NCBI RefSeq assembly: GCF_029784155.1
Contig: NC_073693.1
Coordinates: 356,391,825-356,455,824 of the forward strand
Direction: 5' to 3'
DNA length: 64,000 nucleotides
Source: Uranotaenia lowii
Taxonomy: Eukaryota; Arthropoda; Insecta; Diptera; Culicidae
The notes below the pieces were generated by a model. That model searched no databases. It was given only the letters and a program-made list of their open reading frames with translations, and had not been told where the DNA came from. A program made the position numbers and the translations under genes. Positions 11,597-21,083 of this stretch are shown here, one piece after another. Each line of letters opens with the position of its first letter. Positions within the stretch are counted from its first letter, which is position 1.

Positions 11597-13023
11597 TAAT
11601 GGGGTATGTTTTTTTGATCACTAGTTCAATTTCCTATTAAAATATGGCACTTATCAAAATGGTTCCTTTGGACGATACCGGTGCCGTATCGAACGAGGTG
11701 GTGAAAGTTGTTAAAATCGCGAAAAACTGTCGGTGAGAGAGTTTTTTTTTGTTTGTTTTGATGTTATATTCTAGGGCCAGCAGGGCTGCCTGTTGAGATA
11801 TATTTTTATGTTTCGTAAAATTTTCTGACTTGACACAGAATAAAAATGTAAATATAAGATTAATATTTTTTTGTTAAAACTGTTATGGTAAATCTTTACG
11901 TCAGATGTCAAGCTATTTTTCTACGATTAACAAGAAGGTTCAATTGAAGCGTTTACCCCATCACCCCCTCTCTCCCCCCCCCCCTGTTTCACCTCCAACA
12001 GAGTGTTGTCAAAAAAGTATGTGAAACTGCAGCAAAATAAAATTAAAAGCTTTTTTTTACTTAGAAAGTTGAAACTTTTTCTTTGTTGAACATAAATTTA
12101 ACATTTGTAATTGATTCTCAAAAAAAAAACTTTGCAATATCAAGGAAAATATTTAAGTAAAATGTGTGCTGACTGTTTGTAATACCGTTTGGCATCTCAG
12201 ATCCGCAGTTAGTTAAATCAATTTTGGTTCTGCAGAAAACTTTTGAACGTGCAGTTTTCCGATGGCTACTATGTGTAAAATCAAAACGGAAAACCAAAAT
12301 CAAAATTAAACGGAGAAAATTTTTCTCTCTTTAAACAGATTACCTCTCCCCACTGAGAGGGAACTTCAAACTCACTTCAAGCGGTCGATACTTGCAGGCG
12401 CTTGCCGACAAGCCCCATTGCTCTCTATCGAGCAATGCGTAGGGATCCAAACAAAAGTGATCATAGTCAAAGTATGAATAAAGCACTCAATGTTTCTCGA
12501 ATCTTCTCGAGGGAGAACTTTGTTTTCATTGAACGAATGGCACAGATAGAGCCTCAATGCCTTATGTTTGGTACAGAAAGCATATCGTTTTTAAGAAATG
12601 ACAAAAATGATGAAAACTTCGTAAAATTTGAGAAAAAAAATACTACTTAGGAATGAAAACAAAAAAAAAATACATTCATAGAAAAAACGATTTCAACTGA
12701 AAAAATTACTATCATAACATATAAAGTAATCATTACAAAAAAAGGTACTGAATGTGACTAAAACATTTAAAAATATTATGAAAAAAAAAACTAAACAGTC
12801 CAAAAATTAATAAAAAGTTCAAAAATATCAGTTAGTTAATTACGTCATTTTGTTGATCGAATTGAAAACTAAATTATTTGGAACACCGGAAGAATTTCGC
12901 GCGATATTTCGAAAGTAGCTTTTGAACAACCCTGACATCTTAAGATTTCTAAATTCTGATTCTTTCAATTCCAAGCGTAAAACGAAGAAACAATGTAAAA
13001 AATAGCATTTCTTTTATTATGTA
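11597..13023. other. Intergenic sequence, no gene seen
   Basis: Contains an 11-base C run at 11974-11984. Reading frames around 12400-12650 are short and lack recognisable features. Confidence 0.5.
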
Positions 13024-14941
13024 TCTATATATATAAAAAGCAATTATCTGTATGTTTGTTTGTTTGTTTGTTTGTCTTCTATAGACTCAGCCGTCTTAAG
13101 AGCTAGAGATCTGAAATTTGGCATGGATGCTCATTAGGACCAGGAATGATGAAAAATGTTATAGATTTTTGGATGACCCCTTCCGAAGGGGGTCGTCCAT
13201 ACAAGACAAATATTGTTTTCGCGTTATTGACGTTATTTTCCGTCGGATTGTGATGAAAATTTGCACATGAGTGTTTTGAGAGACGAACAATCGATTACAG
13301 TTATCAAATTTAGGGTCAGAGGTCGGCCAAAGGGGTCGTCCATATCCACTGAAAAATGTTTTTGCGATATTGACTTTATTTTACAGCGGATTGTGATGAA
13401 AATTTCCACGTGAGTGTTTTGAGAGACGAGCAGTCGATTAAGTTATCAAATTTATGGTCAGGGATCGGCCAAAGGGGTCGTCCATATACACTGGTAAATG
13501 TTTTTGGAATATTGGATTTATTTTACATCGGATTGTTATGAAATTTTGCACATGAGTGTTTTGAGAGACGAGCAATCGGTTCCAGTTATCAAATTTAGGG
13601 TCAGGGTTGGCCAAAGGGGTCGTCCATATCCACTGATTAATGTTTTTGGGATATTGGCTTTATTTTACATCGGGATTGTGATGAAAATTTGCACATAAGA
13701 GTTTTGAGAGACGAGCAGTCGATTAAAGTTATCAAATTTATGGTCAGGGGTCGGCCAAAGGGGTCGTCCATATCCACTGATTAATGTTTTTGCGATATGG
13801 CGTTATTATACACCGGATTGTAATGAAAATTTGCACATGAGTGTTTTGAGAGACGAGCAATCGATTATAGTTATCAAATTTAGGGTCAGGGGTCGGCCAA
13901 AGGGGTCGTATGTATTCACTGAATAATGTTTTTGCGATATTGGCGTTATTACAGATCGTATTGCGATGAAAATTAGCACATGAGTGTTTTGAGGGACGAG
14001 CAATCGATTTCAAGTTTCGAATTGCGGATCAGAAGTCGGCTGAAGGAGTCGTCCATACCCAACTTTAATGTTTTTGCGATTTTGACGTTATTCTACATTA
14101 GATTGAGATGAAAATTTCCGCATAGGAGTTTTGAGGAACGCTCGTTTGCTTTCAGGTTTCAAATCTTGCCTCAGGGGTCGGCAAAAGGGGTTATTATCTG
14201 TTCACTGTTTTTACGATATTCTCTTGATTGAGCATAGAATTGTAATGAAAATTGACACATGGTAGTTTAACAGAAAAGATAATTGATTTCCGGTGTTAAG
14301 TTTTGAATCGTGGAAAAAAAGGCCGTCCATGTTAGTTGCTCACTGTTTTCGCGATTGAGATGAAAATGTTCAGATGAGGGTTATAAACTATGAGCAATTG
14401 ACTCCAGGTAGCATGTTCCGTGTCAAGGTTCGGCGAAAGGGGCGTCTATATTCACTGTTCACTGTTTTCAAATTCCTGACGTTTTTTTACATATAATTTG
14501 AAAAGTAAAAATAGCACAAGGGAGTTTTGAGGAACGTAAAATTGGTTTCAATTATCGCATTTCGGGCCATGGGACAGAAAAAGAGGGTTTCATTGAAAGT
14601 TCAGTGTTTTGTGCAATAATTTTGTTGGAGGCAGGTAATTGATACCAATTTAAGTGTGAAGGTCAAGCAAAAGAGTCGTGCACATAAACAAATAGTACAT
14701 GTTTCTGCCATAATGTCTAGATTTTGCAATCGATCGAGAAGAAAACACTCTCACATAAATTTTAATAAAAAGCCAATCAACCGTTTAATTTGAATTTCAA
14801 GTAATAGTAATAGTAGCGACTTTAAACACTGTTGAATTTTTTCCCCAAAATTGTCGAAAGAATGTTTCGAATTCATTTTATAAACTCATTTTGACGTACC
14901 AATGATTTAAAGCGAAACGAAGTTCGTACGGGATCAGCTAG
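13024..14941 (+). mobile_element. Non-autonomous Helitron-like element
   Basis: The 5' end is TCTATATATATAAAA preceded by A. The 3' end is CTAG followed by T. Upstream of CTAG, ACGAAGTTCGT forms a small hairpin (5-bp arms) ending about 11 bases before it. TC at the start, CTRR at the end, a 3' hairpin and insertion between A and T are the defining Helitron features. There is no Rep/helicase coding sequence, so the element would need a helper. Its interior is mostly a decaying ~143-bp tandem repeat. Confidence 0.8.
13190..14600. repeat. ~143-bp tandem repeat inside the Helitron
   Basis: The landmark phrase TCGGCCAAAGGGGTCGTCC or a variant occurs at about 13323, 13466, 13607, 13751, 13893, 14036 and 14178, a spacing of 141-144 bp, followed by about three more decayed units. 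Divergence increases toward the right end. Confidence 0.85.
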
Positions 14942-14986
14942 TTTCAAATAAAATCTTCAAATAATTTTATTTTTACATTCACTATT

Positions 14987-17620
14987 GTTTTTTTTATTGA
15001 TTTGTCTTTGGTTGAATTACCATGCAGACTTATATCTAAAAAATTAAGGGAATCTGCTTAAAACTAATTTAAAACTACGCTTACTCATGTTAAAATCGAA
15101 CAAATGGTACACTAAATTGAAACGTTCACAACATTTATCTATCGGATGGTTTCTTCCATAAGTAGTACGGTGGTAAGTTATCCAGAGAAACAGGCGTTGT
15201 CGAAGTGTCCTAGTGGACACTGACCCGTTGGAGAATGTATGCTGAGTCAATGCGGTAAGTTAACACATCACAGATGAAGGTTTGCTGCAGTTCGGTTTGG
15301 CGTTTTTCGAGTGTGGCTAGGTTTATTAGGACACATCTTTGCTCATATGGTGGAAGCCGAAGCGGTTCATTCCAAGGAAGGCGACGTAGAGCGTACCTAT
15401 CAAAACTACGCTGAACACGTTCGAAGCGGTAGCATTGTGCGCTCTGATAGGGAGCCCACACCTATGCAGCATATTCCAAGATGCTACGTACCGAAGAGCA
15501 ATAGACGGCTTTCAAAGCGTAAATGTCATCAAAATCACATGTGTTTCGACGCAGAAATCCGGGATATGCAAATCCTTTAGCTGCGGTAAGCGCGATATGC
15601 TCGAAAAATGTTATCAATTTTCACGCCTAAGTCCAGAATAGACGACACATTCTCCAGGCTTTCTCCGCAAAGTTGGTATTCAAAATTGATAACACGACGT
15701 GCACGGGAAAAATTGACAACCTTACATTTTTCAGCGTTAGCCAGCATTCCGTTAAGATGACACCAGTTATCAAGTCTAGCTATATCGGCTTGCAAGGCAA
15801 GGCAATCAACTTCACTGACGACCTTTCTGAAAAGCTTCAGATCGTCGGCGTACAGGAGCGTATCGGATTGAAGCGTGGCACACAAGTCATTCACGAAAAT
15901 GATGAAAAGCAGCGGTCCCAGGTGACTTCCCTGAGGAACTCCTGACGGGGTGGCAAATGTCTTCGAGCATGTATTTTTTAGCTTCGTGTAAGCGGGGTGA
16001 TGTGATAGGTACGACGAAATCCACTCGAGCAACCATGTTGGAAAGCCATCTCGCCTTCGCGAGATCGTTGTAAATAGAATCAACTTGACAACCCTTCTCC
16101 AGATTGTTACTTAACGAGCTCACGTAACACATTAAATTGGTGACAGTTGACCTTTTTTTTAACGAAACCGTGCTGAGAATCGGAGATCAATGGTTTGGCA
16201 GCAGCGTACAGTCGTCCATGTATGAGCCCTTCAAAAATTTTGGAGATCGAACACAGAAGCGAAATTGGCCGGTAGTTTTCGACGCAGTGTGTATTTCCCG
16301 ATTTGTAGATAGGAGTGATGGCCGCGATTCGCCAGACGTTCGGAAATACCCTTTCTCCCAGCGAACGATTGAAAAGACAGCAAATGGGGGCAGCTAGTGA
16401 TGCAGCGCAATGTTTCAAAACCGTCGGAGGTATGTTGTCTGCTGGGACCTTTAGATGGATCGCTTCGGACAATTGCTCGTATACTTCCTGCTCCTTGAGG
16501 CAAGGCAAAGGTAAATTCACGTCAAGGGATTGTATGGAGGCTAGGTAGTTATTGTTTGCTACAATGTCGGAGGAGCTGAAGACACTTTGGAAAAAATCGG
16601 CGTACATGTTCGTGGATTCAGTTATGTTACGTAAAGTAACGCCATTGAAACTGACATCTACAGGGATAGTTGCGTTTCGTTTTTTTTTTGTCTTTAAAGT
16701 GTCTCCAAAACGATGCGGGATCATTTTTAAGGTTTTCTTGAAGGCGCAAGATATGTTGGCGGTAAAGCTGCTCATTCAGCGCTTTAATGTCTCGTTCTAA
16801 GTTTCTCAAACAATGTCTCTGGTTTTCGGTACGATTCTTGATGAAATTCTTGCGGGCCTTTCGTAGCTGATTTCGCAGTCGTCTAAGCTCAGTGTTCCAC
16901 CACTCATGTCTGAATGACTGGTGTCTTTGTGGACGTTGCAGGGGGACGATTCGTTTCAAAACGGAGTAAAGATTTGTGTAGAACGCATCAACTGCAATAT
17001 TGACGTTGTCAGCATCACCGAGAAATTCCCAGCTCGTTAAATCTAAAGCAGCTGCGACCAGTTCAAAATTGCATTTATTGAAATCAAAATCAAGATCTCC
17101 TATGCATTCGTCTGGCACGGGATCCAGGTAGGTTTCTATACATAAGTGGAACGACTTGTGATGACGGTCAGTAGGAATGATCGCGATGGGAGATTCGAAC
17201 ATCACCAGATTGTCAGGGTTATTAATGATGACAAGATCCAAAAGGCGCATATTATCGTAAGCGATGTAGCATTGTTGATATAAACCGGCGGAATGAAGCA
17301 TTTCAGTCATCAAAATCTCAGCTTCAGAAGAGGCCTTTATCGGCAAATAACTATTTATGTCTTGGTCAAAGGACCATTGTAGGTGTGGGAAGTTGTAATC
17401 TCCAACAACGATGACTGAGTACGGTGGCCAACTTCATGATTTGTTGAACTGCTGAAAAGTGCATTTCATAGTTCCTTATGCTGCTGTTAGGCCGGAGGTA
17501 GATGCAGCAAAGGTACAAATAACACGGATCAGTTTTAGTTTTTACAACGATTTGTTCAAGATTTTCGCAGTTCTCTAAAGTTATCGGGATTGCATTCAGT
17601 ATTCGCAATATTCTTCATTA
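14987..17620 (-). pseudogene. 5'-truncated, frameshifted non-LTR retrotransposon (jockey/CR1-like) 1
   Basis: Read on the minus strand. It begins inside an endonuclease domain (phrases LEQIVV and CIYLRPNSS around 17480-17560), continues through the linker (about 16630-17346), then reverse transcriptase: NYRPISLLCSISKIFE around 16210-16260, SGVPQGSHLGPLLF and the catalytic LLYADDLKLF around 15820-15950. It ends with the C-terminal RRLPW...PPYEQRC region (about 15350-15400) and an A8 run at 14988-14995. ORF1 and the endonuclease start are missing and at least four frame changes separate the pieces, so it is inactive, although YADD itself is intact. It inserted 46 bp from the Helitron end. Confidence 0.88.
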
Positions 17621-18744
17621 TGAACGTTTATATTGGATTTTTTTAATTTTGTGTGGTCCCATTCTTGCGCTATTCAATTCATCGCGGAGATTATGGCATG
17701 TTTTAAAGTTCCAAACAATGAAATGCTCATTTAAAATCTTCTAAGCTTTGAACATGTTTGTGTTTGTGTTTATTTTTTACTTCTTCCCATGTACCGTCAG
17801 TATTTCAAAAATGCTTGAATTTAAAATTCTGAAATAAAATGAAGGATAGTTGTCTTAATCCCTGAAACAACGCTTTGAAAATTTTGCATGTCCCATTTAA
17901 AGGAACGTAGTTATTGCCAGAAGAAATCGTCTTCTACTCCTATGTACTAAGTCAAAAACTGAACATTTTTGGATCGCTTTTTTATGTGAACTAGTTAATA
18001 ACTTAACATTTGACTATGATATCTCCAGTTTTTCAACACATTATCATGGATACTGACCTCACCACAGACATCAGACTTTGAAAAATTGGAAAATTTATTT
18101 GATACAGAAAAAAAAAATAAATCACATACATTTCTATAATTACATATTTTCTGTTCATTTACAATTTACATTTGAAAGCTTATTTTACAAGCTTTCATTT
18201 GACGCGTTCAAAATTTTTACACACTTAATTGATGATGATAAAAATGAGATAATCAAAGCATCTAAAATAAGTTAAAAAAGTATTTGGCGTACAAAATGTT
18301 CAGCATTCACAAAAAAGTCGAAAACACCAAATAATACTGTTTGCCGCCTCATTGCATGGAGCTGCTTTATAGGTATTGATACAACTGTAGAATGTTCTGA
18401 AAACAAAACTTTGCGCTATATTTGTATGTTTTTCAGAACATTTAAAAACTTATTTTTAAAAACGATAGAAATTATAAAACACATTCAGTTAGACAATTTT
18501 TGGTTTTTCGTTTTTATCATTGAATTTAAATAGAACATGGTTCTGTCGGCCGAAATCCTAGTTTTAAAACAAGTCCCTTCCATTAGATTTTTTTTGTCGC
18601 AGACGATCTCCAAATCCCTCAAGTTTGTTAAGGGTTTTTCTAAGGAATGTGATCTCAGTGTCAATACAAAAACTAACAAACTTTTTCAAATTCTTCCTCC
18701 AAACAATAAATTTAATAAATAATTAACACTAACAAGAAGTAGAA
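17621..18744. other. Intergenic sequence, no gene seen
   Basis: AT-rich spacer between the dead retroelement and the proline-rich gene. No supported feature. Confidence 0.5.
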
Positions 18745-19539
18745 TCAATACCCACCAACCGGATAGAACACCCCCCGGGATTGCGAACAAGGCACACAGG
18801 GCTGCATTTCCGGTTGATGCATCATCGGCGGCGGCGGCGGCGGCGGATGGGATTGTTGCTGCTGGGGCCGCGGATGTTGATAGTATACCAGCTGGCCGAT
18901 GCTCTTCTTGGGGAAGTAAACGATTTCCGCCTGCATCCGGGGTGGCTTCGTGGAAGGTGGCGAAGTAACTGGAGCGGGCGCGATCTCATAGTATTCAACT
19001 TTTGGAGGAGGATGAACCGGCTGTTGAGGTTTGACTGGTTCCATGGGATGGGACATTCTAGCTTGTTGTCGTTGCTTACATCTGCTGATCTTCGGCTTGT
19101 GTGGGGGTGGAGCATATTCCGGTTTCTCTTCTGGAGGAGGTGGAGAAGTTTCCATTTGCTGATATTGAGGCACACACATACAGTTCGGATGGCACTGATC
19201 CTGAGGGATGCAAGGTGGTGGTTCTGAAGCGACGGGAGTAGTTGGAGCAGGTGGACTTGTAGTTGTCTCCGGTTCCGGGTTGAAGTATTCGTACTGTTCC
19301 TCACAAGATTCACTCGATTCTTCCTCTTCCAGTGGAGGCGGTTCCGGCTTTGGACATTGAGTTGTCATCGATGGCTTAAGTTCGACGCATCGAACCAGGC
19401 ACCACTTTTCTTCCATTTCCTCGGGGGCCGGATCCATCTGGATGTATTTTGAGGCATCGGGACCAAACATTTTCTCCAACAGCTCTCCGTGAGCCAGCGA
19501 CCAACTGGTCATTAGCAGCAGAATCGGACCGATCCACAT
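18745..19539 (-). CDS. Secreted proline-rich protein with an OBP-like WCLVRC motif
   Basis: 264 residues from the ATG at 19539 to TGA at 18745-18747. The frame is open further upstream, but only to a TTG at 19572; the ATG gives a compact signal peptide (MWIGPILLLMTSWSLAHG) and fits a TATA box at 19591-19596. About 28 residues into the mature protein is EKWCLVRCVELK, nearly identical to WCLVRCVSLK in the OBP-like gene at 7863. After that the odorant-binding pattern is lost: the expected first cysteine is absent and the remaining ~200 residues are rich in proline, with glutamate and serine/threonine runs (PPPLEEEESSESC, TTTSPPAP), a cysteine cluster QCHPNCMC, a run of prolines, and a C-terminal CVPCSQ. 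Function unknown. Secretion is well supported; descent from an odorant-binding protein is inference from one motif and proximity. The neighbouring minus-strand gene also encodes a secreted protein. Confidence 0.8.
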   Translation of the reverse strand: MWIGPILLLMTSWSLAHGELLEKMFGPDASKYIQMDPAPEEMEEKWCLVRCVELKPSMTTQCPKPEPPPLEEEESSESCEEQYEYFNPEPETTTSPPAPTTPVASEPPPCIPQDQCHPNCMCVPQYQQMETSPPPPEEKPEYAPPPHKPKISRCKQRQQARMSHPMEPVKPQQPVHPPPKVEYYEIAPAPVTSPPSTKPPRMQAEIVYFPKKSIGQLVYYQHPRPQQQQSHPPPPPPPMMHQPEMQPCVPCSQSRGVFYPVGGY

Positions 19540-19590
19540 TCTGACAGATAAGACTAAAAATTGGACCGCCAAGCTACCGACTTTGGTTGT

Positions 19591-19596
19591 TTTATA
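19591..19596 (-). promoter_or_regulatory. TATA box of the proline-rich protein gene
   Basis: TATAAA on the minus strand, 52 bases upstream of the ATG at 19539. This predicts a start site near 19560-19566 and a leader of about 25 bases, and argues against initiation upstream at 19572. Confidence 0.5.
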
Positions 19597-19767
19597 ATAT
19601 TTGGAGACGTACGAGGGTTGCGTGCTGTCCTATTTCGCACGTTTCGGGAGATAATTTGGCAGACACTCTTGCGTAGGACGAGGGATGTTCTTTTAAGAGG
19701 CATGCGGAAACATGTTATTGTTTAAATTTGGAAGAATGAATGAACTATGGGGTTTGAGGTTTGCTGT

Positions 19768-19773
19768 TTTATT
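19768..19773 (-). terminator. Polyadenylation signal of the CBM14 protein gene
   Basis: AATAAA on the minus strand about 30 bases after the stop codon at 19803. Confidence 0.65.
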
Positions 19774-19802
19774 GAACATATTTTTCTGCGTCGTCTTCAA
19801 GA

Positions 19803-20120
19803 TCAGACATGATACAGGCTGCAGGTTTCGCGATCACCCGGAAGGCAAACGTGAAGCGGCTCGTAGTAGATGTATCCCTCGCGACATTTCTCCAGCACAG
19901 CTCGGCCATTTCCGGCACAGGTATAGTACATGTTACAATCCTCCTGGTAAACGGATTCACAGGTTGGTTCCGGAGCGGCCGTCGTCGTCGTTGTAGTAGT
20001 TTTAGTTGTTGTTTTCTTCGTTGTTGTAGTTGTCGGCTTCTTAGTGGTGGTAGTTTTCTTCGAATCAGCAGCCACAGCCACCACTGCGATCACCAGGACA
20101 AAAACCAGCAAAAGTTTCAT
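19803..20120 (-). CDS. Small secreted mucin-like protein with one CBM14 (peritrophin-A) domain
   Basis: 105 residues. Residues 1-18 are a strong signal peptide (MKLLLVFVLVIAVVAVAA). Residues 19-50 are a threonine/lysine-rich, proline-containing linker typical of mucin-type O-glycosylation. Residues 54-100 form one chitin-binding type-2 domain with six cysteines at 54, 62, 68, 79, 92 and 100; the spacings C-x5-C, x10 and x12 fit the family, although the first gap (seven residues) is shorter than usual. The aromatic MYYTC and GYIYYEP segments match the sugar-binding surface of the family. Members bind chitin in peritrophic matrix, cuticle or tracheal lining; a single domain behind a mucin linker suggests an extracellular matrix or secretion component. 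It has its own TATA box, TCAGT initiator and AATAAA, and appears intronless. Confidence 0.88.
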   Translation of the reverse strand: MKLLLVFVLVIAVVAVAADSKKTTTTKKPTTTTTKKTTTKTTTTTTTAAPEPTCESVYQEDCNMYYTCAGNGRAVLEKCREGYIYYEPLHVCLPGDRETCSLYHV

Positions 20121-20185
20121 CTTTCCTCAATCTCTCACTATTAATCTGAAGAACTAAGTCTTTTCCAAAGGCACTCCACAAGATC

Positions 20186-20223
20186 ACTGATGACTCTTGA
20201 AAGGCGAAAAGCCCATTTTTATA
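20186..20223 (-). promoter_or_regulatory. Core promoter of the CBM14 protein gene (TATA + TCAGT initiator)
   Basis: Minus-strand TATAAAAA begins at 20223 and a TCAGT initiator lies at 20190-20186, about 33-35 bases downstream. This gives a 5' leader of about 68 bases before the ATG at 20120. The combination is typical of strongly expressed arthropod genes. Confidence 0.6.
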
Positions 20224-20781
20224 GTATCACCGAAAATTTTAACCAACTGATATAGCGGTGACTTTAAAAAAAAATCGATAGCACTCTAATCGTTGTCTAC
20301 TGCGCGCTGACGTCAGATCAATAAACTTTGTCACACACCTTTCAATTGATCGTAAAATTAACCTACTGATTATTGGTGTTATTTTCGGAAGCTCGGCTGA
20401 TTCTGAATTCCGATAATCCAGTTTGGACTACCATTCGTTCTTCCGATGTCTTTACCACGGACAGATAGATAAGTCTGGAGGGCTACCGAAAGCTCCACGC
20501 GCGCTGCTGTGCTTTTCACCCGCTCGATAACAATCATTGGGGCTGTAAATTATCAATCAGCCCTACTAAACCAATAATGATTTCCGACAGACTTGTTCAT
20601 TCACAACAACATGCTTTGTTGGATTAAAAAAAAAAATTTCCGAAGCTTTGGTTCAGTTGGTCATCAGGCGCTGTCACAGACGGTTTGGTCATACTTGCTT
20701 TATTTTTCAAGATATTTAAGACCAACATCCGGTTATGAATCGAGAGGTTTGTGTTATTGAGAAGGCTTAAAGAGTATAACT
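20224..20781. other. Upstream intergenic sequence, no gene seen
   Basis: Upstream region of the CBM14 gene, less AT-rich than much of the window. It may hold regulatory sites, but I can name none with confidence. Confidence 0.4.
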
Positions 20782-21080
20782 TAAGAATACCAGATTGCCC
20801 GGTTTTATCCGGGTTTTCCCGGATAATTAATACAAAATTTAGGAAAAGTCCGGTCCGACCCGGTTGACGAATTTCATTGCAAAAAACCCGATTGGAAAAC
20901 TGCTGTTGAGTTTTGATGAAAAAAAAAGTTTTTTTTTCTTAATTTTTGTTGGGTTATTCCTGATTTTGAACAAATCTGTCCGGATATTGCTCAGATTTTT
21001 AGTTGTCAACTTCGAAAGCAGATGCCTGGATTTTTTTCAGGTTTTAAGATTAAAATGCCCTGATTTGTCGAGGATACGAC
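20782..21080. mobile_element. MITE, CCGGG-rich family, copy B (3' end replaced by an array)
   Basis: Starts TTAAGAATACCAGATTGCCC and follows the family as far as TGCCCTGATTTGTCGAGGATACGAC, corresponding to the segment about 30 bp before the right end in copies C and D. The expected TCTGGCAACCTTA terminus is missing; the 9-bp array begins there instead. Confidence 0.75.
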
Positions 21081-21083
21081 ATT

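Noticed and set aside
19540..19572. N-terminal extension of the proline-rich protein to 19572
   Set aside because: That position is a TTG codon, not ATG, and lies upstream of the start site predicted from the TATA box.
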